DNA of 64,000 nt, from positions 186,001 through 250,000 of the forward strand of contig NZ_SMFN01000003.1 in the NCBI RefSeq assembly GCF_004349135.1. Direction: 5' to 3'. The translations under genes were made by a program, and so were the position numbers. This stretch comes from Flavobacterium sandaracinum (lineage in GTDB: Bacteria; Bacteroidota; Bacteroidia; Flavobacteriales; Flavobacteriaceae). The notes under the pieces were generated by a model. It had not been told where the DNA came from and searched no databases. It saw nothing but the letters and a program-made list of their open reading frames with translations. Of this stretch, positions 17,774 to 26,277 are shown one piece after another. Numbering within the stretch: position 1 is the first letter of the stretch; the number at the start of each line of letters is the position of its first letter.

Positions 17774-20151
17774 ACTAATTTTTTTACTGTTTCATATAAG
17801 GTTTCTTTCTTTATAGGTTTAGATAAATAATGATTCATCCCAATGTCCTTAACCCGCTGCTTTGTAGTTTCCATCACATCAGCGGTTATAGCAATAATCG
17901 GTATATTTACATTCTCTGCTCCTGCTTCCCCGTTTCTAATTGCAATTGTGGCTTCATATCCATCCATGACTGGCATTTGAAGATCCATTAAGACAATATC
18001 AAATTGATTTGTTTTGAATGCCTCTAGTGCTTCTTGTCCATTACTAGCATAAATAACGCTGGTGTTCAACCATTTTTTAGTAATCATTTTAATTACCATT
18101 TGATTGATGGGGTTGTCTTCCACTACCAAAATAGTTTTCCCTTCTAAATCGCAAACCAAAGGCTCAAAACTAATTACTTCCTTTTTTTCCTGTATCAGTA
18201 TATCAAAATCCAATTCTATTTTGCACGTAGTTCCTTCGTTGACTTTACTATTCATTTCAATAGTTCCATTTTGCATATTGACCAATGTTTTCACAATATA
18301 AAGTCCCAATCCAAGCCCCCCAAATTTTCGCGTATTATTACTGTTATTTTGAGAGAAGGAATCAAAAATTCTATCCATTTTTTCTTTTGGAAATCCTACA
18401 CCCGAGTCAGAAATAGTCAAAATTAAACGGGCTCTATTGTTCGCTTTTAGTTCACTATCAATAGTAAACTTGATAAAACCTGTGGCTGTAAATTTTATGG
18501 CATTATTCAGCACATTATGAACAATTTGCTGTAAACGTGTTGCATCCCCAAATAATAAATCAGGAATGATTTTTGAGGCAGAAAACTCAAACTTAAGTCC
18601 TTTCTCTGTCGCAATTCTATTGGCATTGTCTTTTAAATGCTGCAAAACCTGTAAGGGATCAAATGGAATCATTTCTAACTTCAATTCCCCTTTTTCAATT
18701 TTGGAAAAATCTAAAATATCATTAACAGAACTCAATAAACTATGAGATGAATATTTTATGACCTGACAGTTTTGTCTAATTTTATCGTCCTGAACTTCGC
18801 TGGAAATGGAATCAATTAAGTTTACGATAGCATTTAGTGGCGTTCGTAATTCATGACTGATGTTTGACAAGAAATAGGATTTCAAATCGTTCATTTCTTC
18901 AGAACGAACCAAGGCTATCCGATTGAGTTCATTTTTTTCGTTTTTCAAATTTCTAATTAACTTGGACATCGAAAGGGAAAGGAAAATAACCTCTAAACCT
19001 GTTCCTATTTTAGAACTGTTTTGAGTAAAAAAGGTATTGGGTAATAAACCAAAATTGTACAAAATAAAGATTCCAAAACCCGTTATTAAAAATAAAATAC
19101 CAGCAGTAAAAAAAGAATCTACGGGCTTTCTTTTATAATAAAGATAGGCTATGGAATAAACAATTAAGATTAAAAATACGAGTGTAAGCACATTTACTAA
19201 AATGTATGAAAACAACAAAATGGACGGAATAAAAATAACGCAGAACAATAAGGAAAACAATAAGGCATAGGCTATATTGAATAGAATATAGATTTTCCGA
19301 CTATTCTTTTTAATTTTCAAAAATAACTCACTGTATTTACCCGATAAAAAAACAGCAATAATCGCTATAAACAATAGGGCATGATTAGAAAACCAACCTG
19401 CATTTGGAGTAACAAATTTAAAGAAAAATCCATCTAAAGCAAATTGTAACAAACCCACAAAAAAAACATACAAACTATAGTATAAAAATATTTTATCGCT
19501 TAAAGCAAAAAAGAAGAAGAAATAGATAATTGCAGCAATTACTAAAATTCCGTAAAACATACCAAAGAACAATTGTTCATTTGATATCATTGTCATAAAA
19601 CTTTCTGCTGAATACAAAATGATTGGGATTTTAATAGCTTCACCATCACTCTTTAAATGTAAATACAACTGCTGAGTAGACCCTGGTGGAATTTCAATTT
19701 TGAAAATAGTTTTACGATTTTCAAAACTTCGTTCCGAGTACGGAATAGCATCACCACTTATTTTTTTCGTGATTTCCCCAGTAACACCTTCAACAATATA
19801 CAATTCGACCAAATCGGTAATGGGTCTGGCAGTTTCTAAATAGTAATTCAGAGTAGAATTAGTTGGGTTTTTTAATACTGTTCTTGACCAGAAATTATTT
19901 TGGGTAAAACCTAAATCATCATTTTCTGTTTGAAGTTGTACCGGTTTCAGGGCAATATAATTAGCAATAACAAATTTGATATCTAAATCTCTTTGTCCTA
20001 CATCAGTAATCGTAGTGTATTTGTGTAAAGAAATTTTTTGAGGAATTGCATCGCTTTTAAAGACATACTGTGAATACGCATTTGAAAAAAACAAGACGAA
20101 AAATAAAAATCTTGAAACAGCAAAAAACCGTTTGCCTATTTTTAGACTCAT
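17770..20151 (-). CDS. Hybrid histidine kinase with 7TMR-DISM sensor and receiver domain
   Basis: About 793 residues from the ATG at 20151. Order: signal peptide (RFLFFVLFFSNAYSQ), periplasmic DISM-type beta domain (about 30-190), seven membrane helices (about 195-390), a short coiled coil, HisKA with phospho-acceptor His in FLSNISHELRTPLNAI (about 425), HATPase_c with N box NVLNNAIKF and G box GGLGLGLYIV, then a receiver with VVEDNPINQ and phospho-acceptor Asp in DIVLMDLQMPVMDG. No DNA-binding output is present, so it must signal to a partner elsewhere. Similar kinases sense extracellular carbohydrates or other small ligands. Isolated in gene-poor DNA. Confidence 0.93.
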   Translation of the reverse strand: MSLKIGKRFFAVSRFLFFVLFFSNAYSQYVFKSDAIPQKISLHKYTTITDVGQRDLDIKFVIANYIALKPVQLQTENDDLGFTQNNFWSRTVLKNPTNSTLNYYLETARPITDLVELYIVEGVTGEITKKISGDAIPYSERSFENRKTIFKIEIPPGSTQQLYLHLKSDGEAIKIPIILYSAESFMTMISNEQLFFGMFYGILVIAAIIYFFFFFALSDKIFLYYSLYVFFVGLLQFALDGFFFKFVTPNAGWFSNHALLFIAIIAVFLSGKYSELFLKIKKNSRKIYILFNIAYALLFSLLFCVIFIPSILLFSYILVNVLTLVFLILIVYSIAYLYYKRKPVDSFFTAGILFLITGFGIFILYNFGLLPNTFFTQNSSKIGTGLEVIFLSLSMSKLIRNLKNEKNELNRIALVRSEEMNDLKSYFLSNISHELRTPLNAIVNLIDSISSEVQDDKIRQNCQVIKYSSHSLLSSVNDILDFSKIEKGELKLEMIPFDPLQVLQHLKDNANRIATEKGLKFEFSASKIIPDLLFGDATRLQQIVHNVLNNAIKFTATGFIKFTIDSELKANNRARLILTISDSGVGFPKEKMDRIFDSFSQNNSNNTRKFGGLGLGLYIVKTLVNMQNGTIEMNSKVNEGTTCKIELDFDILIQEKKEVISFEPLVCDLEGKTILVVEDNPINQMVIKMITKKWLNTSVIYASNGQEALEAFKTNQFDIVLMDLQMPVMDGYEATIAIRNGEAGAENVNIPIIAITADVMETTKQRVKDIGMNHYLSKPIKKETLYETVKKLV

Positions 20152-20465
20152 AGTTTGTGAATTATTAATAATTAAAAATAGATACGTTAAAAAGAATCTT
20201 ATAGTTTTCAAACGATGTCCTTAATAAGAAATATCAATTAAAATGATTCATTTAAATGAAAGCATTAAAAGTACAAAAATTTCACTAGTCTGATATTGAA
20301 CGGAAATAAACTACTTTAAGAATAAGACAAAAACATTTCGTTTTATTACCATCAAAAGGGAGTAGCACCGCTGTTACTTATTTAAATTTCGTTTTAGGCC
20401 TATCCTTTATTTACGCTTGGCAATGCTATTTTTAATTGATTTGACTAAAAGCATCTTACACGAAT

Positions 20466-21131
20466 ATGTCTTCTGAAAAGTTTTCCGTTTTTGGATTAAG
20501 TAAAATATTTGTTCAAAATAATTATGCCAGTAGTGCAACAATATTTTATAGAGCGCTCCACTGATCTACTATCTTTTTCAAGAAATGACCGTTGCCACCT
20601 ATATCAAAGATCTAAATATATCGATTTGACGATCCCATTTGGAACCCAACTGAATCTTAGCTACTTTGATTAGGAAAGTATTACGCCTTCTATATTACTG
20701 ACGATAATCAATAAAAAAATATTTGGGTAACAATTCACGGAGCTGACTGCAAACAAGTATATTCCACTTCATCGCTAAATATTTTTGCATGGCGTTTCAG
20801 TTCTTTAAGCAAGGACGCTATTATGGTTCTTCAACGGAGTAATAAAAGAAGCTTTTATCACAAAACAGGCGAAGACAGAGCGACTCATTTTCCTATACAA
20901 GTAGGTGATGTTAGTTGAGAATAGGTAAGGGTTATTATAGGATTTCGCTTGGCTAGAGGTGATTTTGGTATAAAAGGATTTGCTCAACAAGCAAATTTAC
21001 TATTAGTGGAAATGATTGAAATAAAACCATGACAAGGAACAAAACCCATAAATTAAGGTATTTTACCTGCTACAAGAGATACAGAACAAATTGTTAAAAT
21101 CGAAGGTGTGCACCACAATAAAAAAATCTAA
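20466..21131 (+). pseudogene. Possible decayed coding region
   Basis: A plus-strand frame from ATG 20466 to TAA 21129-21131 contains ten internal stops but also a 67-codon clean stretch (KNIWVTIHGADCKQVYS to FPIQVGDVS) and another of about 35 codons (VIIGFRLARGDFGIKGF). Several stops could come from Gln or Arg codons by one C-to-T change. The family is not recognised, and in AT-rich DNA the stop-free runs are only mildly unusual, so this call is weak. Nothing else coding is seen between the kinase and rdgB. Confidence 0.3.
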
Positions 21132-21288
21132 AAATCAGATTTCTATAACTAAGTTGATTTGTTTATAGTCATGAAATTTTAATTTTAAAAAGAAATTGAC
21201 ATTTCCTTACTGCAGTAGTTGATTTGTTTTTCAAAATTGATGCAGCAAGCTCCTAAAATCTCGCATTAAGATTTTAAGATATACCGCG

Positions 21289-21428
21289 AAAAAAAGGTCT
21301 TTGTGAGGAACTCCAAATGTATATGTAGGTTCGTTATTATCAGCTTTAACCTTTCGATACAACTAACTATCAGATAAGCTGCCCTTTACAAACAACCACA
21401 CTCAAGATCAAAGCAAAATCATATATAA
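21289..21428 (-). ncRNA. Decayed copy A of a tandem small-RNA-like unit
   Basis: Minus-strand unit homologous to the two copies that follow at 21606 and 21880. Its 5' part (TATATGATTTTGCTTTGATC) aligns with the 5' ends of copies B and C, and its core shares TCGAAAGGTTAAAGCTGATA with B. The inner stem CAGCTT/AAGCTG and the outer TATATG/CATATA are kept. The promoter region has lost the consensus (TATTCTTTA), and the terminator stem before the T run (minus strand, ending about 21289) is mismatched. Probably a dying copy. Confidence 0.5.
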
Positions 21429-21605
21429 AGAATAAGACTAATTACACCAAACTCAAAAAAACCTTAAATAAACATTTAGCTTGTATACTATAAGTTGATT
21501 ACTACCCATAAATACCGGTAGGTGTATCATTTGATTTATAAAACCGAAAATTATAGTAAAACTACTTGAAGAATATCGAAAACTGAAATTTAATAGTTAA
21601 CACAT

Positions 21606-21741
21606 AAAAAAAGGAAGCCTTTTTAAGGGGCTTCCTAATATGGACTTTGGTTTGTTGTTATCTGCTAATATCTTTCGACACTGCTAAACTATTAAATACT
21701 CTTCTCCTCCCAGATGGATATATTCAACAATAAACCAAAAC
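21606..21741 (-). ncRNA. Tandem small-RNA-like unit, copy B
   Basis: On the minus strand, TTG, a 19-nt spacer and TATCTTTG (21755-21748) form a consensus promoter. The expected transcript of about 135 nt starts near 21741. Its 5' end AATATGG pairs perfectly with CCATATT near the 3' end, extended by TTTGGTTTATTGTT with AACAACAAACCAAA (one mismatch). Inside, ATCTG pairs with CAGAT. It ends in an intrinsic terminator, GGAAGCC/GGCTTCC followed by seven T. It has no open frame of note. The architecture (long closing stem, internal bubble, terminator) recalls 6S-type RNA. Confidence 0.65.
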
Positions 21742-21879
21742 CATATTCAAAGATAAGGCTATTTAAAAAACAAACAACTAACTATCAATTGTTTAACTAA
21801 TATTTAACCTGTTTCTGTTTTAATTTAAAACTTCACTCACTGAATTAAATTTTTTAGAAGCTCAACAAGATTTTATAAA

Positions 21880-22012
21880 CAAAAAGGAGGTCTCGTGAAA
21901 GACCTCCAATTGTTAATTTCGATTTACCATTATCAACTCTACCGTTCAGTACAATTGACTATTCGAATAGTATCACCATGACTGGTAAATTACTCAAGTG
22001 ATCAATCAAAAT
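21880..22012 (-). ncRNA. Tandem small-RNA-like unit, copy C
   Basis: The minus-strand -7 element TATATTTG (22026-22019) precedes an expected 5' end near 22012. GATTTTGATT close to the 5' end can pair over all ten positions (two G-U) with AATCGAAATT, and ATTTACCA pairs with TGGTAAAT: different bases but the same topology as copy B. It ends in the terminator GGAGGTCT/AGACCTCC followed by T. The length (about 133 nt) matches copy B. A clear TTG at the -33 position is lacking. Confidence 0.62.
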
Positions 22013-22197
22013 CACACTCAAATATACAATTAAATATATTTAAATTGCTTTAAATCAATACTTTAACTAATATTTAATACATAACATTGATGAAATTATT
22101 CCTTATACTTTGAAAAAATTATTCCTGTGACAGGATCCAGATTTAAAGGCAAATAAACAAAAAACTGTTTTGCACTAAACCTAATTGCTATAAAATG

Positions 22198-22205
22198 TAT
22201 ATTTG
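22198..22205 (+). promoter_or_regulatory. -7 element before rdgB
   Basis: TATATTTG, 17 nt upstream of the rdgB ATG at 22223. No convincing TTG partner. Confidence 0.45.
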
Positions 22206-22222
22206 GCTCTAAAACTAAAAAA

Positions 22223-22801
22223 ATGCAACTCGTTTTCGCTTCTAACAACAAGAATAAAATCTACGAATTACAAAGCATGCTTCCAAAATCTATAACCATT
22301 GTGAGTTTAGAGAGTATTGGTTGTCTAGAGGATATCCCTGAAACAGCGGAAACTATTGAAGGTAATGCGATTCAAAAAGCCAATTATGTCACTGAAAAAT
22401 ACGGATTTGATTGTTTTGCCGATGACACCGGACTCGAAGTGGACGCTTTGAGTGGCGAACCAGGAGTTTTCTCCGCACGTTATGCAGGCGAACAACGCAA
22501 TTCAGAAGATAATATGAATAAATTATTGGTAAATCTATCCGATAAAAATAATAGAGCAGCACAATTTAAAACCGTGATTGCACTAAATATAAACGGAGAA
22601 CAACACCTTTTTACAGGAATTGCAAAAGGTAAGATTACTTTAGAAAAAACTGGAAATGAAGGTTTTGGCTATGATCCAATTTTTCAGCCAGAAGGATTTT
22701 CTGAAACATTCGCTCAACTATCATTAAATGTAAAAAATAAGATTAGTCATAGAGGAAAAGCAACACATCAATTGATCTGTTTTTTGACAGAGGCTAAATG
22801 A
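22223..22801 (+). CDS. rdgB: RdgB/HAM1-type non-canonical purine NTP pyrophosphatase
   Basis: 192 residues, normal family length. The opening LVFASNNKNKIYELQSML carries the SNNKNK nucleotide-binding motif. CFADDTGLEVDALSGEPGVFSARYAG holds the metal/substrate residues, and FGYDPIFQPEG and SHRGKA are the late signature motifs. It hydrolyses ITP, dITP and XTP to monophosphates, cleaning the nucleotide pool. Stands alone, upstream of the DEAD-box gene. Confidence 0.93.
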   Translation: MQLVFASNNKNKIYELQSMLPKSITIVSLESIGCLEDIPETAETIEGNAIQKANYVTEKYGFDCFADDTGLEVDALSGEPGVFSARYAGEQRNSEDNMNKLLVNLSDKNNRAAQFKTVIALNINGEQHLFTGIAKGKITLEKTGNEGFGYDPIFQPEGFSETFAQLSLNVKNKISHRGKATHQLICFLTEAK

Positions 22802-22974
22802 CTCGGTAATACAACATTTTTACAACAAAAAAATAAAAATTAAGTCATAATTTCACACTCAATTGCCTAAAGTGAAACGGGAAATTTGCAAATAAAAATA
22901 TAACTTTCTGATAATCAAATTATAATAAATCATTAATTCTTAAAATAGCATTAGTTTATATGAATTATAAACAG

Positions 22975-22982
22975 TAATTTTG
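22975..22982 (+). promoter_or_regulatory. -7 element before the DEAD-box helicase gene
   Basis: TAATTTTG matches TAnnTTTG, 21 nt before the ATG at 23004. It argues against the in-frame upstream start at 22980. Confidence 0.5.
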
Positions 22983-23003
22983 CACCCTATTTTAAAAATA
23001 CAT

Positions 23004-24947
23004 ATGAATAAATTTGAACAATTAGGATTGAGTGAATCGTTACTGAAGGCGATTTTAGATCTAGGATTTGAGAATCCGACCGAAGTACAGGAGAAAGCGA
23101 TTCCCCTATTATTGGAAAAAGACACAGATATGGTTGCGTTGGCTCAGACAGGGACAGGGAAAACGGCAGCATTTGGATTTCCAGTTATTCAGAAAATTGA
23201 TGCCGACAACAGAAACACACAAGCATTAATTTTATCTCCAACACGCGAACTTTGTTTGCAGATTACCAACGAAATTAAAAACTACTCTAAATACGAAAAA
23301 GGTATTAATGTGGTAGCAGTTTACGGTGGAGCTAGCATTACAGAACAAGCGAGAGACATAAAGAGAGGCGCACAAATCATTGTGGCAACTCCAGGAAGAA
23401 TGCAAGACATGATTAATAGAGGTTTAGTAAACATCTCTCAAATCAACTATTGTATTCTTGACGAAGCTGACGAAATGTTGAACATGGGTTTCTACGAAGA
23501 TATCGTAAACATCCTTTCTACTACGCCAGACGAAAAAAACACATGGTTATTCTCTGCAACAATGCCTGCTGAAGTAGCACGTATTGGAAAACAATTCATG
23601 AAAGATCCAATCGAAATTACGGTTGGAGCTAAAAACTCAGGCTCAGCTACCGTTTCTCACGAATTTTATCTTGTAAATGCACGTGACCGTTACGAAGCTT
23701 TGAAACGTTTAGCTGATGCTAATCCAGACATCTTCTCAGTAGTTTTTTGTCGTACTAAAAGAGATACGCAAGCTGTTGCTGAAAAATTAGTAGAAGATGG
23801 ATACAGTGCTGCTGCATTGCACGGAGATTTATCTCAAGCGCAACGTGATGGTGTTATGAAATCTTTTAGAGGTCGCCAAATCCAAATGCTTGTAGCTACT
23901 GATGTTGCTGCTCGTGGAATTGATGTTGACAATATTACTCACGTAGTAAATTATCAATTACCTGACGAAATTGAAACCTACAACCACCGTTCTGGACGTA
24001 CAGGTCGTGCTGGAAAATTAGGAACTTCTATTGTAATTGTTACTAAAAGTGAATTGCGTAAGATTTCTTCTATCGAAAGAATCATTAAACAAAAATTCGA
24101 AGAAAAAACTATTCCATCTGGAATCGAAATCTGCGAAATCCAATTGTTACACTTAGCTACTAAAATTAAAGATACAGAAGTTGATCACGAAATTGACAAC
24201 TATCTTCCTGCAATTAATAGCGTTCTTGAAGGTTTATCGAAAGAGGAATTAATCAAGAAAATGGTATCAGTTGAATTTAATCGTTTTATCAATTACTACA
24301 AGAAAACGAGAGATCTTTCTAATCAAGCTTCAGGTTCTGAAAGACGTGAACGTGATGATAGAGATGGTGCTCCAAGAGAAAATAACAATGGCGGTGCAAC
24401 AAGATATTTCGTGAATATAGGTTCTAGAGATAACTTTGATTGGATGTCATTGAAAGATTACTTGAAAGAAACATTAGACTTAGGTCGTGATGACGTTTTC
24501 AAAGTAGATGTTAAAGAAGGTTTCTCTTTCTTTAATACTGATCCAGAACACACAGATAAAGTAATGGAAATATTGAACAACGTACAATTAGAAGGACGTA
24601 GAATCAATGTTGAGATTTCTAAAAACGACGGTGGCGGAAGACGTGACCATAACGGAAGAAGCTCTGGTGGAAGTTTTGGCGGCGGAAGAAGTTCAGCTCC
24701 AAGAAGAGAAGGTAGTTTTGCACCAAGAAGAGAAGGCTCAGGCGGTGGTGGTTTTAGAAGCGATAGAAATTCAGCTCCAAGAGAAGGTGGTTTTGGCGGA
24801 AGAAGTGATTCTAGAAGTGCTGCTCCAAGAAGAGAAGGTGGTTTTTCATCTGACAGACCTAGAACTGAAGGTTCATCTGATAGAGCACCTAGACGCTCTG
24901 AAAGCTTTGGTGATGCACCAAGACCAAGAAGACCAAGAAGAGACTAA
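23004..24947 (+). CDS. DEAD-box ATP-dependent RNA helicase with RNA-binding and RG-rich tail
   Basis: 647 residues. Helicase core: Q motif (GFENPTEVQEKAIP), AQTGTGKT, PTREL, DEAD, SAT, then RGIDV and HRSGRTGRAG in the second RecA domain. A DbpA-like RNA-binding domain (about 468-540, RYFVNIGSRDNFDW) follows. The last 100 residues are a low-complexity tail with repeated APRREG and RSGG units. Such helicases remodel rRNA or mRNA in ribosome assembly and cold response. From about the middle, codon use looks like that of highly expressed genes, which fits an abundant protein. Confidence 0.92.
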   Translation: MNKFEQLGLSESLLKAILDLGFENPTEVQEKAIPLLLEKDTDMVALAQTGTGKTAAFGFPVIQKIDADNRNTQALILSPTRELCLQITNEIKNYSKYEKGINVVAVYGGASITEQARDIKRGAQIIVATPGRMQDMINRGLVNISQINYCILDEADEMLNMGFYEDIVNILSTTPDEKNTWLFSATMPAEVARIGKQFMKDPIEITVGAKNSGSATVSHEFYLVNARDRYEALKRLADANPDIFSVVFCRTKRDTQAVAEKLVEDGYSAAALHGDLSQAQRDGVMKSFRGRQIQMLVATDVAARGIDVDNITHVVNYQLPDEIETYNHRSGRTGRAGKLGTSIVIVTKSELRKISSIERIIKQKFEEKTIPSGIEICEIQLLHLATKIKDTEVDHEIDNYLPAINSVLEGLSKEELIKKMVSVEFNRFINYYKKTRDLSNQASGSERRERDDRDGAPRENNNGGATRYFVNIGSRDNFDWMSLKDYLKETLDLGRDDVFKVDVKEGFSFFNTDPEHTDKVMEILNNVQLEGRRINVEISKNDGGGRRDHNGRSSGGSFGGGRSSAPRREGSFAPRREGSGGGGFRSDRNSAPREGGFGGRSDSRSAAPRREGGFSSDRPRTEGSSDRAPRRSESFGDAPRPRRPRRD

Positions 24948-25035
24948 CATTCATTGTTAATTTTCTTGTAATTATATACTGGAACTACAAAATATTTAAT
25001 CCTGATTTATTACTTTTAAAGTCTTAAATCAGTGT

Positions 25036-25803
25036 ATGAAATATTTTGTAGTTTTTTTGTTTACAATCCTCTCTGCGATTGCTGTTGCACAAGTTAAAGA
25101 ACCTTCCCAAAAAGTTGATGGTATCATCATCAGTAACACAACTAGACAGTCTTTACCTAATGTGAATATCATAAATATCAATAAAGTAAGAGGTGCAACT
25201 ACTGACTCAAGAGGATATTTTGAAATCGATGTGCAGCTTAACGACACACTTCACATTACTAGTTTAGGTTTTCAATCGCTCCGCGTGCGCGTTACTAATG
25301 ACTGGATCAAAAATAAAAGCACAAAGATACAACTTACTGAAAAAGCCATCGCACTTGAAGAAATAGTTATACGTCCCTTTAATTTAACTGGATACCTAGA
25401 AGTAGACACGAAAATTATTCCCGTAAAAGAAAACTACAGGTACAGCATTTCAGGACTAACCCAAGGATATGAAGCCGGCGCTTATTCTCCAAATGCCTTT
25501 GGAAGAGTACTTGGATCCATCTTTAATCCAGCAGATGTGCTCTATAATTTTTTTGGTAAAAAACCGAAAGAGCTTAAGAAACTAAAAGAGATGAAAAAAG
25601 ATGACACGGTTCGAAATCTACTAGAATCTAAATTTGACAGAGAAATGATTTCTGTTCTCTTAGGCGTTGAAAAAAATGAAATAGCTGAAATTCTCCAGCG
25701 TTGCAACTATTCCGAATCTTTTATACAATCCGCAAATGACTTACAAATCATGGATGCTATAAGTGGTTGTTATGAGGAATATAAGGTTTTAAAGAAGAAA
25801 TAA
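25036..25803 (+). CDS. Exported protein with carboxypeptidase-like regulatory domain
   Basis: 255 residues with a signal peptide (VVFLFTILSAIAVAQ). Residues about 27-110 form a CarboxypepD_reg-like beta-sandwich: VDGIIISNTTRQSLPNVNI, ATTDSRGYFEIDV, LGFQSLRV. These are often found on TonB receptors, but here the domain ends in a polar, Lys/Glu-rich C-terminal region with no barrel. Probably periplasmic or outer-membrane associated. Function unknown. Nothing nearby points to a partner. Confidence 0.75.
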   Translation: MKYFVVFLFTILSAIAVAQVKEPSQKVDGIIISNTTRQSLPNVNIININKVRGATTDSRGYFEIDVQLNDTLHITSLGFQSLRVRVTNDWIKNKSTKIQLTEKAIALEEIVIRPFNLTGYLEVDTKIIPVKENYRYSISGLTQGYEAGAYSPNAFGRVLGSIFNPADVLYNFFGKKPKELKKLKEMKKDDTVRNLLESKFDREMISVLLGVEKNEIAEILQRCNYSESFIQSANDLQIMDAISGCYEEYKVLKKK

Positions 25804-26098
25804 TTACAATGAAAATCCAGCTAGTTTCATTTCTAATTCTACAATTCCTAGATTTCAGTAGCGATTAAGGAATTAGCAGTAAATACACCTAAAACAAAAT
25901 TAATAGAGAACAGAACTTCTTATTTAAGAAAATAGACTCCTTAATTTTTAATATGGCTTGTGTCCTACTCTTTCTATGCTAAAAGAGTATAGTGATTAAT
26001 CATCGAAGGAATGTTTTTAAAATATTTTTTGATTCCAAATCAAAAAAATTATATACATTTACTTACATCATAAAAAACTAATTTTAAAAATCTATATC

Positions 26099-26209
26099 AT
26101 GGCAAAAAGTCAAGACGCAAAGAAAACAGCTAAAAAAGAGCCGTTGAAAACGGCTAAAGAAAAGAAAGAAGAAAAGAGAGACAAGAAAAACACTCCAAAA
26201 AGAGATTAA
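26099..26209 (+). CDS. Tiny lysine-rich protein (36 residues)
   Basis: The frame MAKSQDAKKTAKKEPLKTAK continues with Lys/Glu-rich residues and ends PKRD. About 16 of 36 residues are Lys or Arg. No start-site motif is seen. A strong terminator follows within 10 nt, and the frame starts cleanly after an AT-rich leader, which supports a real small gene. The composition suggests nucleic-acid binding; no family was recognised. Confidence 0.6.
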   Translation: MAKSQDAKKTAKKEPLKTAKEKKEEKRDKKNTPKRD

Positions 26210-26215
26210 GTACTT

Positions 26216-26259
26216 AAAAAGGCTGCCAAAAGTTTTCAACTCTAGGCAGCCTTTTTTTT
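26216..26259. terminator. Intrinsic terminator between the tiny lysine-rich gene and guaB
   Basis: GGCTGCC (26221-26227) pairs with GGCAGCC (26245-26251), flanked by A and T runs. It can serve both convergent genes. Confidence 0.8.
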
Positions 26260-26277
26260 ATACTTTAAGCTTAAAAT

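Noticed and set aside
20805..20990. A 61-residue minus-strand frame in the gap before rdgB
   Set aside because: Composition is not protein-like, no promoter or start context, and it lies over the better plus-strand remnant.
24640..24940. Repeats resembling a CRISPR-like or tandem DNA array
   Set aside because: The repetition follows codons of the APRREG/RSGG protein tail and lacks equal spacers.
24607..24960. A 117-residue Glu/Val-rich plus-strand frame
   Set aside because: It is another frame of the RG-rich repeat tail of the DEAD-box helicase.
25809..25934. A possible gene remnant starting MKIQLVSFLILQF, continuing after a frameshift
   Set aside because: Too short, needs a frameshift, and no recognisable family; not strong enough to list as a pseudogene.
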